This document shows, in pieces, positions 12,801 through 24,800 of a stretch of 64,000 nt of DNA. The DNA is from Lepas anatifera (taxonomy: Eukaryota; Arthropoda; Thecostraca; Lepadidae). The notes below the pieces were generated by a model. It made no database searches. It saw only the letters and a program-made list of their open reading frames with translations, and had not been told where the DNA came from. The stretch is taken from contig JAOTON010000210.1 of NCBI GenBank assembly GCA_034440635.1, forward strand, positions 1,364,001 to 1,428,000, in the 5' to 3' direction. The translations under genes and the position numbers were made by a program. Position 1 is the first letter of the stretch; each line of letters opens with the position of its first letter.

Positions 12801-15800
12801 CCGCCGCTGTGAATAACTTTTCGGATGATGCGACTGTCTCGCGAAACAAACCCGACCAGTCTACCCTTCTCCCCGAGTCAGCACGGGTGCTGCTAGTAGC
12901 GATAGAAAATGGCCATAAAATGAACCCCTTTCAAACTGCCCAGGCTCTGTCGAAATTTGAAACAGTTTCTAATGCGCTTCGAAACTCGGAAACCGAAATC
13001 GAAGTGACCATGTCCACCGAAACAGAGACAGCCGATCTTCTCGCCGCTGAGTCCCTAACGTATAAAAGTAGAGATTCGGACCACTCGATCCCAGTCACTG
13101 TTAGGCTACACCCGACAAAAAATACGGTAAGGGGTGTCATCTCAACGGAGCTGTTGGAGGGTTTGACGGACGACGGAATACTCGAGGGTATGAATGAGCA
13201 GGGAGTTGTGAGTGTGAGGAGGATGAACAGGAGAGAGCAGGGAAAGTTGGTAGGTACCAACACCATCGTACTTGCGTTCCGAGACAAGAAGCTACCAGAG
13301 AGGGTTCGCGTGGGATGGAGATATGTAGCTGTCCGTAGCTACGTGCCTGACCCCACTCGTTGCTTTCGCTGCCAGCGATATGGCCACGTAGCCAAATCCT
13401 GCAAAGGGAGGTGTGCGAAATGCTCAGTCCCTGGGAAAAGAGAAACCAGAGTTTCTTTCCCGAGACTCAAAGGGGAAGTAAATATGGGTGCCAAGGGTGC
13501 AAAAAGAGTTCCCTATTAAAATCAAGCAAGCTGGCTCCTTGGAAAGTTTTGGAGAAGTCCAAAATGTTTGGCAGGATGTGCCTCGCCCTTCTGCCGTTAG
13601 TGATAGAAGGCATTTCGGACCTGGAGCCCGGGAGGCCTACATGGGCGGGAACACGACGTTCGTTCGCCGATCTCCGCCCAAAGGTCTCGGATACCCTGAG
13701 CGAACCGAGAGACCTCCTCAACAATGGGATGCAAGCACAGCTTGGTGCGTGTCAGAAATGTTTGATGGCAGGAGCTGGGAAACCTAGACACTGTTAAGTA
13801 ATGCCAGATTTCTTGTCACCCCTTAAACAACATTGCATATTATGCTTGCCATGCAAGTGGCCTTGACAGCCATGATCTATATTACCCTGGCATGATCTAG
13901 ATTAAGCATATTATTATGAATTGAAAAACATGGTAATGGTGGGCGCGTATAGCCCAGTTGCTGAAAGCGCCCTAAAACACCAATACACACACACAGGGAC
14001 TAGACTAGCTCATTGGTCCCAGAGATGAGGTCATCAGACTAGCTCAATGGGCCACAGATAGGGTTTAAGACCCTAAAACCAGTAAGGCCCCTTAAATCAG
14101 ATCAAGAAACCCCAGAACAGTTTAAGGCGCCAGATCACCTCAGGGGGCCTCAAGCCAACTTAAGGGGCTCTCATAAAGCTCAGCGCCCAGACCAGCTCAG
14201 GGTACTCTCAGAACCTAGATCCGCTCTCGGGCCCCAGATCAGCTCTTGGGGCCCCAGATCAGTTCTGGGGCCTCAAGTCAGGTCAGGGGACAAGATCAAG
14301 TCAGGGCCACTAAATCAGCTCGGTGATCCCTAACAAGCTCGGGGCCCAATCAGTTCAAAAGCCCCAGAGCTGCTCAGAGGACACCAGATCGGCCCATAGG
14401 GCACCAGATCAGCCTCGAGGACAAACAATCAGATCAGTAGTCCCCGACCAGCTCGGGGTCCAGATCAGCTTGGTAATACCAGATCAAGTTAGAAGGCACT
14501 TAATCAGCTCAGGAGCCCCATACCATCTCAGGGGCCCTCACCAGCCCCTGTGGGCCCAGCTCAGCTCAGGGCCTGGGAGCTGCTCAGGAAATCACGTAAT
14601 CAACCCAGGAGGCCCGAGTCAGCTTAAAGGGCACCATATTTGTAAGGCTGTCCTCTTCTTTGCTGGCACCGCATCTTCATAAACCCGAGTCTTTTACTTC
14701 CAAATGGTGTATTCCACGGAGCAACAATCAACACCGACCTCTCGCTTCCGGCCTTTTGGCGCCACTGCGGGCCCCCGCCAGCCACCTGGCGGAGCAACCG
14801 GAAACTAATGTCCAGCTGGGCGCGGCTAACCCGCGCCCCGCTGCTGAGAGGGCGGATCTGGACCCCCTACACCATTCCTCCCTTAAAAGTTGTAAGGCCG
14901 TCACATTTACAAACATTACACTTCCAAAACAACGAACAATGTTAGCACAGCACCGCGGTGCACCGGTACACTCGCCATCAACATATCAATTGAACATTGC
15001 AACGCAACGAGAACCATGCTGCTCTCACAGAACTCCTCGGACAAAGTCACAGTTAAGGGTCCGGAGTGTACCTGTCTGCCGGTCTCCGTAGCCGGTTCGA
15101 ACGTCTCGGCAATGGAATAGGTACTCTTGGCTGTGGCTCAGCAGGGGGCTCCGGGACGGGGGGTGGTAGCGGTACAAACGGAAACAACAGCACTGGCTCA
15201 GACCGCCTCTGGACCTGAGGAGCGGGGTCGCTCACACACGCACGGTTTGACGCTGGCGGCTCGGGGACTAGAGGGTCAGCAGCAGCGCCTGCGTCATCTG
15301 TGTCAGGCGACACTGGGCTCTGATCCTGAGGTGGGGCGGGGGATACTACATCCGCCTTGCGGGGTTTCAGCCTATTGTGGTGAACTATTAGAGTCCTGCC
15401 ACCCTCATCCAGCTTGATTTTGTAATTGCGTTCCCCTTTCTGCTTCAGCACAACTGCAGCTCGCCATGGGCGGAGTAATTTATGGTATTCTCCTCTCTTT
15501 ACTACCTTCCGGTAAAGGTAAACCCTATCCCCTTCTGCATACTTCAACTCATTGGTTTTTTCATCATAATGTTGCTTGTTTGCCGCGTTCGCCTTTTTCA
15601 TGTACGTTAGTGCTGTACCGTAAGCGCGTTGAAGACCTGCTCATAGGTGATCTACATACTTTTCCAAAGATCCAGACGAGTGACGGGACTGTGTACTGCC
15701 TCCTAGCTCGGCTTCCACGGGAAGCCTTGGTTTCCTTCCCATCATCAAAAAGTAGGGGCTAAATCCTGTCGAGCTGTGGACCTGTGACCTATATCCTAGC

Positions 15801-18800
15801 ATCAGAAGCGGAAGATACAAATCCCATTCATCGTGGTTTTTGTCCAAATAGCGAGCGAGCATGTCGAGAATCACTCTGTTAAAACGCTCACAAACGGCAT
15901 TGCCCGCCGGCCATCCAGGGGACGTCTGGGTCTTCTGAATACCTAGCATTCGGCACATTTCTTTGAACACTGACCCACAGAAGTTCGCGCCCTGGTCTGA
16001 GTGAAACGATTCTGGGACACCAAATTGAGACACGAACTCCTTCACTAAAACATTAGCAATTTCCGTAGCCTCCTGCGTGCGTAATGGGTAAACGGAAGCC
16101 CACTTTGTGAAATGGTCTACAACCACTAACAGATGTTTGTTGCCGTTTTTAGTCTCTGGTAGGTGTGTGAGGAGATCAATGCCGACTTTCTGAAGTGGTG
16201 CTGTAGCTCTGAGGTTACCGAGAGAGGCTCGAGGCCTCGGCGTTGGCATGTTACGAGCGCCGCAGCGGGAGCACTTTGCACAGAACTCGTCAACTGTAGA
16301 CTCGAGGTGAGGCCACCAGAACCTCAGACGAACTTGACGGCTCAGTTTCTGTGGGTTGAAGTGACCACCGGTTGGACCTGCATGCATTGACTCCAACACT
16401 GGTTGTATCAGCTGAGCGGGCATGACAATCTGCACGACGGTCTCACCTTTGGACCCGTTCTTTATCAAGCGACAAACGAGGCCCTGTGTGATTCTGAGGC
16501 GTTTGAAATGGTACCAGTAGGGCTCTGCCAAATCTCCAACCTTACTGAGCTTAGGGCGACATCCACGCGTCAGCCAGCGGCGGACCTCAATCAGGCCTCT
16601 GTCCTTGTCCTGCTCCTCCTTAATGTAGCTCACCGGCCAGTTAGGCAACTCCACCTGACAGCATTGAACACCAGCATCGGTATCAATGACAGGGTCAGTT
16701 TGACAACTGGCATCGCTCGTCTCGTCGGGACGTCTGCTCAGGGCGTCAGCTGCTGTGTGCAGCGCTCCAGGGCGGTACACAATATCTAAGCTAAAGTTTC
16801 CCAGAATCTCTATCCAGCGCGCCAACAAACCAGTCGGATTCCGGAAATTCCATAGCCACTGAAGGCTGCTGTGATCGGTGCGGATCGTGAACTTCTTCCC
16901 GAGCAAGTAGTGGGCAAAGTGCTGCACAAAAACGACGCACGCAAGTAATTCCTTCTTATTGGTCGAGTAGTTACGCTGGCTCTTGGTCAGCGCCTTACTA
17001 GCATAGGCTATGACTCGTTCACAGCCCTGCTGTGTCTGAAGCAGAACTCCGCCGATCCCCCTATCTGATGCGTCCGTATCTAGAACGAACGGCTCAGCGC
17101 CCTCACCGAACTGCGGAAAAGCAATCACTGGCGCTGACGTCAACAACTGCTTCAGCTGACGGAAAGCCATGTCCGCTGCCTCACTCCAAATGAATGTGAC
17201 CTGCTTTTGAGTCAGGTGGTACAGGGGTGCTGCAACCACCGCGAAGTCCTTGACATAGCGTCGGAAGTATGAAGCAAGACCAAGGAAGCTGGCTAGTTCT
17301 CGAGCCGAGCGAGGAACAGGCCATTCAACGACGCGAGAAACTTTGCTGGGATCACACGAGATGCCGTCCGGAGACACTTTGTGACCCAGATAGACGATAC
17401 TGCGCTGAAAGAACTGACATTTCTTCAAGTTCACGGTCAGGCCAGCATTAGCGAGACGGTCCAGAACTAGGCTGAGATTTGTCAACAACTCGTTGGTGTT
17501 GCGTGCATGAAGGACAATATCATCAAAATAACTGAGCGCCATGTGCGGGCTTAGATCTTTAAGCACTACATTCAGCAGCCTCGCAAATGAACTTGGGGCT
17601 CCCGCCAAACCGAAGCTACAACGACGGAAACGGTACAAATTCCATGGAAGACAGATCGCGGATTTATCTCTATCCTCCTCAGCTATATCCATCTGTAAAT
17701 AACCACGGTTAAGATCCAGCACGCAGTATGACGAGGCCTGACTCAGCGAGTCCAGGACATCATCCACCCTAGCCACAGGGTAGGCCGGGATCTGCGTTAT
17801 CGCGTTCACTTTCCGCATATCCGCGCAAAGGCGTAATCCTCCGGACTGTTTCCGAACACAGACGACTGGGCTGGCCCATGCTCCATCGCATTCCTCTATT
17901 ACACCATCTTTCAGCATCTGCTGAATCTCAGCTTTGACCTCATCTACCAGATGGGGAGGAATCCTCCGCGGAGCCTGCTTTATAGGAGGATGTTCCCCCG
18001 TCTCGATACGGTGAGTGACAACAGCGGTGTGCCCAAGCCGACCATCAAACATCTCACGGTGCTGCTGCAGCACTCTGTAAAACTCGGCTTTCTCTGTAAC
18101 CGAAATGTCAGTGGACTCAACAGTGGCCTTAAGTGCCTGGTCAACATCAGCGCAGCTCGCGTCTCCAAGAGCACTAACCGTTTCCGGTTGCTCACTTACA
18201 AAACCTGAATCGAAAGTGGCGATACCACACTTCTTAGCCACAGTGACAAACTCGTCAGTGGCGTTCCGCAAAGTCACAGGGACGGGACACCCTGGCGAAA
18301 CACGAACGACAGACGGCACAACCACGATACCATCAGCCCGGTCTTCCGAGTCTAAAACAGCGTCGCCGCTGAATGCGAGTGGGTCGCAGTACGCTGGCAC
18401 AATTGTCTCGTGGCCGGGCGGCACGGAGACGTCTTCGCGCAGCGACACGCGACAAGCGAAGTGCATACCGGACGGCCGGGCCTCTAAGCTGCTTGCGGGG
18501 CTTCTCTCAGGCTCAGAATCTCTGAACACTAGCTTGTTGGCAGTTACGTCGATCAAACAATTGTACTTGGAAAAGAAATCCCGACCGAGGATGACATTGT
18601 CATTTCCGAGGGCTGACGACACGTGAAACGACATGAGACCCTCAAAACCTGACAGCTGAATTTTCGCGGATACCGTGCCACTAATGGGGAGGGAGTTACC
18701 CGTAATGGTTTCTGCAACAATATTCGACGGGATCAGAGGCGGAGGTTCTTCAAACGGGCATACAGCGAGCGGGGAATGAGACTAATCGAGGCCCCGGTAT

Positions 18801-21800
18801 CAATCAAACACGCATGTGTCACAACCGTGTACTCGGGCACTGACAAGAAGACCTGGGGCAACAGGAACCGAAACTAACGGGACTCTGGAACGGGGCCCCT
18901 GGTGCCCAGGGAGGGGTCCCCTTGCTCGTTTCCCTGGTTTCTAGACTGGCACATGCGGCGCACGTGCCCAAGCTGCCCGCACTGGTGGCACCCCACCTCA
19001 CGTAACCGGCAGTTAGCACGCACGTGCCCTGAGCGGCCGCAGCAGAAACACTGGCGCCGCTCAGCCGACGGGGGGCTTGCACGCGCGACAGGAGGACGAC
19101 GAGACGGTTCAGCTACTCGAGCCTCCAGAGCTTAAAGCCTATCCAGAATCTGCTGGAGCGCATGGTTGCTCGCAGGGGAAGGTGCCGCGGCACCCACCGC
19201 GTGCACTGCATCCGCGCCCCCAGAGGATGCGAGGGGTGGGGCAGAACGGCTGGCGCGGAAGATGTTTCGCAGCTCTATCACCGCACCCTCATAGTCGGCG
19301 GCCCCTGACGCAATAACAGCATCATACAGGTTCTCGGGCAAACTGTTCAGGAACGCCCCAAACAACACGTCCTCGGTAGGAGTGTTAGGGTAGGCGGCAC
19401 GCACTACTCCGCGTAGGGTTACCAGAAACAGGTCCAGTGGCGAGCCGAGCTCATACCGAAGCCGGCGCAGACGTGCCTGCGCGTCGATGGGGTCGGGAGG
19501 AGGGAAAGCCCGAGACAGGGTGCTTGTTACTGTGTCGTACGTTACATCCGCCGGAAAGTTAGAGGACAGATACGCCTCGCGCGCACTTCCCTCTAAGCAG
19601 AGTGGCAAAAAACGCAAACGATCCTGTTCCTCCCACTTCTGAGTCGCTGCAAACAGCTCAAAATGCCGAATAAAAGTGTTGAACGGTCAGCCTGGAGATC
19701 CGTCAAAACTGGGTACTGGAAAGGAAAACGCAGGGGAAGCTGGAGTCGCCATTGTTTTGCCTTACTAATTACGACACCTCACCAACTATTCAGACAAAGG
19801 AATGTTGCTACCGACTATGGACAAAACAGCATCCACCGGGGAAAACAATAGTTTCGCGCTAAACACAAAACACATAATGAAACATACATGTGCAAGGACG
19901 AAAAACAGTGAGAATCAGTCCTTGTTAGATCTCACCTCAGCTTCAATGTATCTTGTTTTAAACACTCATTTATTTACTTTGTTTGTCACTTGCTTTGTTA
20001 CTTTGTCACTTTATTATTACAGTGGGAACCAGTCCTTAAATCTCACCTCAGGTTCGATGGATCTTCTGCAATAAGCACTCACTTTATCTACTTTATTTGT
20101 CACTGGTTGCTCATTTGCTTATCATTTGTATTTTTATTCACTTTGTTAGTTTCTTCTCTTTTAGGCCTCGCACTTCCCCGCTTCTAGAAAGAAGTGTACA
20201 CAGGGTCGCACAGGTACCGTACGCCAAGGTACCGGGTACCACAGCAGTCAAAAACTTCACCGGAACGAAGGTCAGTCCGGCGCAGTCTCCCGTAGGTTGA
20301 ACGGTCCGTCGCGAATTCGCAGCGAGCTGCTCGGAGATCCGGCGGCCAATCTTGTGCCTAATCTTCCGAGGATGGCACCAGAGGCGCTGCCGTCGTTGAG
20401 CCAAGTTCTCTCGCTGCCGCAGCACCGAGGCGGCGCTGCTGATTTCCTGTATCTTCCCGCTTGACGTCGGCAGCCGCCATGATGGCGGCAAAACTGTTCC
20501 CGCTAATGGCCAGCGTCTATTGCTTTTGCTAATGACGCTTCGATTGGAGAGGAAGAAAACGATAGGCTTTTCATTGAAAACGAAGAACACTGCCATACCA
20601 GGACGAGGAGCAGTGCATTTTGTAGTGAAACGTCTTTGAGCGCCTCAAAAAGCTTAATCAAAACTGACGGCGCACCGAAGCAACGTGCTTCAGCGTCGGG
20701 GCATGCCGGTGCCACTTACGAAAGGCGAACGTACCACATCCCACCGCTGTCACCAGTTGTAAGGCTGTCCTCTTCTTTGCTGGCACCGCATCTTCATAAA
20801 CCCGAGTCTTTTACTTCCAAATGGTGTATTCCACGGAGCAACAATCGACACCGACCTCTCGCTTCCGGCCTTTTGGCGCCACTGCGGGCCCCCGCCAGCC
20901 ACCTGGCGGAGCAACCGGAAACTAATGTCCAGCTGGGCGCGGCTAACCCGCGCCCCGCTGCTGAGGGGGGATCTGGACCCCCTACATATTAGCCATGGGG
21001 CACCAGACTAGCTCAGAGGGAATAAAATGGGTTCAGGAGACACACTGATGACTTAGCAGGCACCAGATCGACTCAGGGGGCATTAGTTAAGTTCAGGAGG
21101 CAGTATATCTGCTCAGGGTGCACCAGATCGATCAGCGCAGGGGGCAAGTTCAAGTCAGGAGCACTAAATCAGCTCAGGGATCCCTCACCAGCTCGGGGCA
21201 CAATCAGTTCAAAAGCCCCAGAGCTGTTCAGGGGACACCAGATGCCCATAGGGCACTAGATCAGCTTCGGGAACAAACAATCAGATCAGTGGTCCCGGAC
21301 AAGCTCGAGAATACCGGATCAAGTCAGGAGGCACTTGATCAGCTCGGGAGCCCCATATCATCTCAGGGGCCCTCATCAGCCTCTGTGGGCCCAGCTCAGG
21401 TCAGGGCTTTAGAGCTGCTCATGAAAACACGTAAGGAGGCCCAGATCAGCTTAAAGGGCACCAGATTAGCTCAGGGGCACCAGACTAGCTCAGAGGGCAT
21501 CAGATGGGCTCAGGAGGCACCAGATCGACTCAAGGGCATTAGTGCAGCTCAGGTGGCACCAGATCGTTCCGCTCTGGGGGCCAGATCAGCTCCCAGCCCC
21601 CCAGACTATGGCAGGAGCCTAATTCAGCTAAGGGAGCAAAATAACAGCTCAGGGAACATAAGGTGGGCTCAGGGACCCCCAAACCAGCTCAGGGGGGCAC
21701 CAAGCCATCTAAGGAGACATCCATAATCAGCTGAGGGGGCACCTAATCAGCTGAAGAGGAGACAGAATCAACTTGGGGAGGCATGAGATCAGCTCGGGGG

Positions 21801-24800
21801 CCCGGATCAGCTCAATGGGCACTAAATCAGCTATTAGGGCACCAAGCAAGCTCGGAAGCATTAGAATAACTCAGAGGGCATTATATAGGTTCAGGAGGCA
21901 CAATTATTTTCTCAGTAGGGCACTCGATTGACTCAGTGGCACCAGATCAGCTTAGAGGGCAAGTAATCAGCTCAAGGGGCCAAGACCAGCTGAGAGGCCA
22001 CGAGATGAGCTCAAGGAGCACCAGATTAGCTTCACCCGTACGATTATTGGCGACGATGAGGCATTAGCTGGACACATACTAGGTGCCCATACTCTTCCCG
22101 GGTGCTTGGAAAGGCGACAGAATGCCCTAGCCGACCGAAAAAGGTGTTAAGTTGTCCAAAAATAGTTTCAATCGCTACATGCAGTCCAGTTACATCTACG
22201 TTCAACGGCGTAGGGCACTAAATTTCGAGCGGCAAGGCCCAAATTGGGTACACCACCTGGCAATCAAAAGGGCACCCCGGCAGTGATGGAAGGCACGTGC
22301 CCCATGTGCCCCCCTGGACAGTAGATCAACTCCGGGAGGCATTAGATAAGCTCAGGGGGCCCGGATCAGCTTAAGGGGCACTAAAACAGCTAAAAGGACA
22401 CCAGGCAAGCTGGGAGGCTTCAAACTAACTCAGAGAGTATTATATAGGCTCAGAAGGCACACTTATTTTCTCAGGGGCACCAGATTGACTACAAGGCTAT
22501 CAGATCAGCTCAGAGGGCACATGATCAGCTCCAGGGGAAACCAGATGAGCTCCACCCGTACGATTATTGGCGACGATGAGGCATTATCTGGACACAGATT
22601 ACGTGCCTATACTCTTCCCGGGTGCTTGGAAAGGCGACAGAATGCTTTAGCTGACCAAAAAGGCACGTAATTGTCATACAGTAGTTGAAATCGCTAAATG
22701 CGGTCTAGTTCCATCTGGGTTCAACGGCGTAGGGCACTAAATTTCGAGCGGCACGGCCCAAAGGGGGTACACCACCTGGCAATGAAAAGGGCACCCGGCA
22801 CCGATGGGGGCACGTGCCCCCTGTGCTCCCTGGCTGCGGCCCTGGACAGTAGATAAACTACGGGAGGGCACTAAAACAGCTAATAGGGCACCAGGCAAGC
22901 TCGGAGGCATCAGACTAACTCAGAGAGCATTATATAGGTTCAGAAGGCACAATTATTTTCTCAGGGAGGGGGGCACCAGATTGACTACGAGGGCATCAGA
23001 TCAACTCAGAGGGCACATGATCAGCTCCAGGGGCCAAGACCAGCGCTCAGGGAACACCAGATGAGCTCAAGGGGCACCAGATTAGCTCCGCCCGTACGAT
23101 TATTGGCGACGATGAGGCATTATCTGGAAACGGATTACGTGCCTATGCTCTTCCCGGGTGCTTGGAAAGGCGACAGAATGCCCTAGCTGACCAAAAAGGC
23201 ATTTAATTGTCAAACAATAGTTTAAATCGCTAAATGCAGTCTAGTTCCATCTAGGCTAAACGGCGTAGGGCACTAAATTTCGAGCGGCACGGCCCAAAGA
23301 GCGTACACCACCTGGCAATCAAAAGGGCACCCCGGCACCAATGGGAGGGGGGCACGTACCCCTGTGCTCCCCCCTGGCTGCGCCCCTGTATATGCACATT
23401 ACCTTAATCACCTAAAGCAAAATAATAAACCTTAGCCCCGGTCACCAAACAAAATGAGTCGGCTATATAAACTATGTACCCAGCTAAGTTGATAGGTATT
23501 ATAAATTTGAAGCCCGTTTTCCCCATCAATCCAATTTTTTGCATTCAAAGATGGGGTTTCCAGCTAGTGTCTCATCATATCAAGGAATATGGATCAAATG
23601 AGCCCCAAAGTGTTTCTGGAACTCTCCTTCGAATGACATTCATTGTTGGCGATCGGTCAGTTAACGACCTTGGAAGTCAGACCAGTCGGCCGAATGGATT
23701 TTTCGGGGAAAAATTAACATTTTAATATTTCATAAATACATTCCGATAGCAAAAAAACTTCAGAATTGGATAGGCACAACCATGCACCAAACTCATTTTG
23801 ACTGTTGACCACAGATTAAGGCCAATGATTCTGCTCTACAGGTGACTGACATTTTGCATGCAACACAAAGATGCAGTATTGAGCCTGGAAATCAATTTTA
23901 ATAAAAAAGACTGAACCCTAAAATGCCTCACTTGAATCAAATAAAAAAATTGTACCAGAACACAAATGAAAACTTTTGTTTTTACGTTAACACAACTCTC
24001 CCCAAAGCATATAACACATTTTAACTAAGAAAGCCTACACCCTTCGCACAAGTGGTACGGGACACGTTCACAAACATCGAAAAGCTTAAAGTGGTTTATG
24101 TATACAGCAAAAATAATTATAGTGAAGGAAGCTGCTGTTCTTTGCGCACCACCCAAAGCTGAATTTGAGGCAAGGTGCGATTCTCACTGAACTCCATCAG
24201 TACTCCACAACAGACACCGACTATCGACATTACAACCGATTCCACAGCTCGTTATGACCAGACTTTACACGCTTTAAGAAAACGCATTTGTACGACGACC
24301 ACATGGGACCTGAATACCCCCGATCAGCAACTCCTGTCCAGAGCTCCTCCTCACCTAGCGACACGCCCTGCATGATCTGTGTCTCGAAGTGGCAGCGCCA
24401 GCAGCTCTGGCAGAAGTGGTGTCGGCAGGAAACAGCGCGGAACTCGGAGGACGGCGCACAGCGGGCACACACCGGACACTCCACCGTCGGCGGCGCGGCG
24501 GCGGCGGCGGCGGCGGCGGCGGTGGGCGGGAGGGCGGCGCAGCTGGGCCCGGCGCCGTAACTGGGCCCCGGACCGGCGGCGCCAGCAGCACGGCCACCTA
24601 CCGGCGGCTTGATGTGCGCCTCGGCCAGCAGCTGGGCGCAGTTGGTGCGGTAGCCGGCTGTGATCTCGGCCGAGTCCCAGTTACGCGCGTGCAGCAGCTG
24701 CTTGGCCAGCGACGGCGTCACCTGGCACAGAGAGCAGCGTCAGTACAGAGCCACAGCCTCAAACCTTCCCACGAACCGCACTCACTCTGTTTGGCCAGCG

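Larger units (their letters stand above)
11689..13996 (+). mobile_element. Full-length ORF1-only Jockey-like LINE
   Basis: Flanked by a 10-bp target duplication GGACTAGACT (11679-11688 and 13997-14006) that lies within E1; E2 shows the uninterrupted counterpart. It has a 5' hairpin, a GC-rich leader, an ORF1 with a zinc knuckle, a short C-terminal frame, and a 3' stem-loop (GGGCGC...GCGCCC) followed by AATACACACACACA. No endonuclease or reverse transcriptase lies between ORF1 and the 3' end, so it would depend on another LINE. This recalls the half-LINE (HAL1) design known from mammalian L1. Confidence 0.75.
14641..20986 (-). mobile_element. Complete Ty3-type LTR retrotransposon
   Basis: Two LTRs of about 230 bp (14641-14871 and 20758-20986) begin TGTAAGG and end CCTACA on the plus strand. 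They are flanked by TATT on both sides (5 bp if the final A is counted outside). On the coding strand the order is primer-binding site, gag, protease, reverse transcriptase, RNase H, integrase, polypurine tract. The order RT-RH-IN places it in the Ty3/gypsy superfamily. LTR differences are few (one substitution and a small indel region seen), so insertion is fairly recent. Three in-frame stops and a frameshift in the protease region make this copy defective. It sits inside E1, antisense to it. Confidence 0.93.
10607..23388 (+). mobile_element. hAT-like non-autonomous element (copy E1) with nested insertions
   Basis: Ends CAGAGGCGCAGCCAG and CTGGCTGCGCCCCTG form a 15-bp terminal inverted repeat with one mismatch. 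They are flanked by a perfect 8-bp target duplication TATATGCA (10599-10606 and 23389-23396). CAG...CTG ends with 8-bp duplications are typical of the hAT superfamily. No transposase is visible. The interior is a long array of degenerate 19-20 bp units around CAGATCAGCTCAGGGGGCAC. The right end has three successive versions of a terminal module (about 22020-22320, 22554-22850, 23086-23388). Nested inside are a LINE (11689-13996) and a Ty3 element (14641-20986). Confidence 0.85.
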
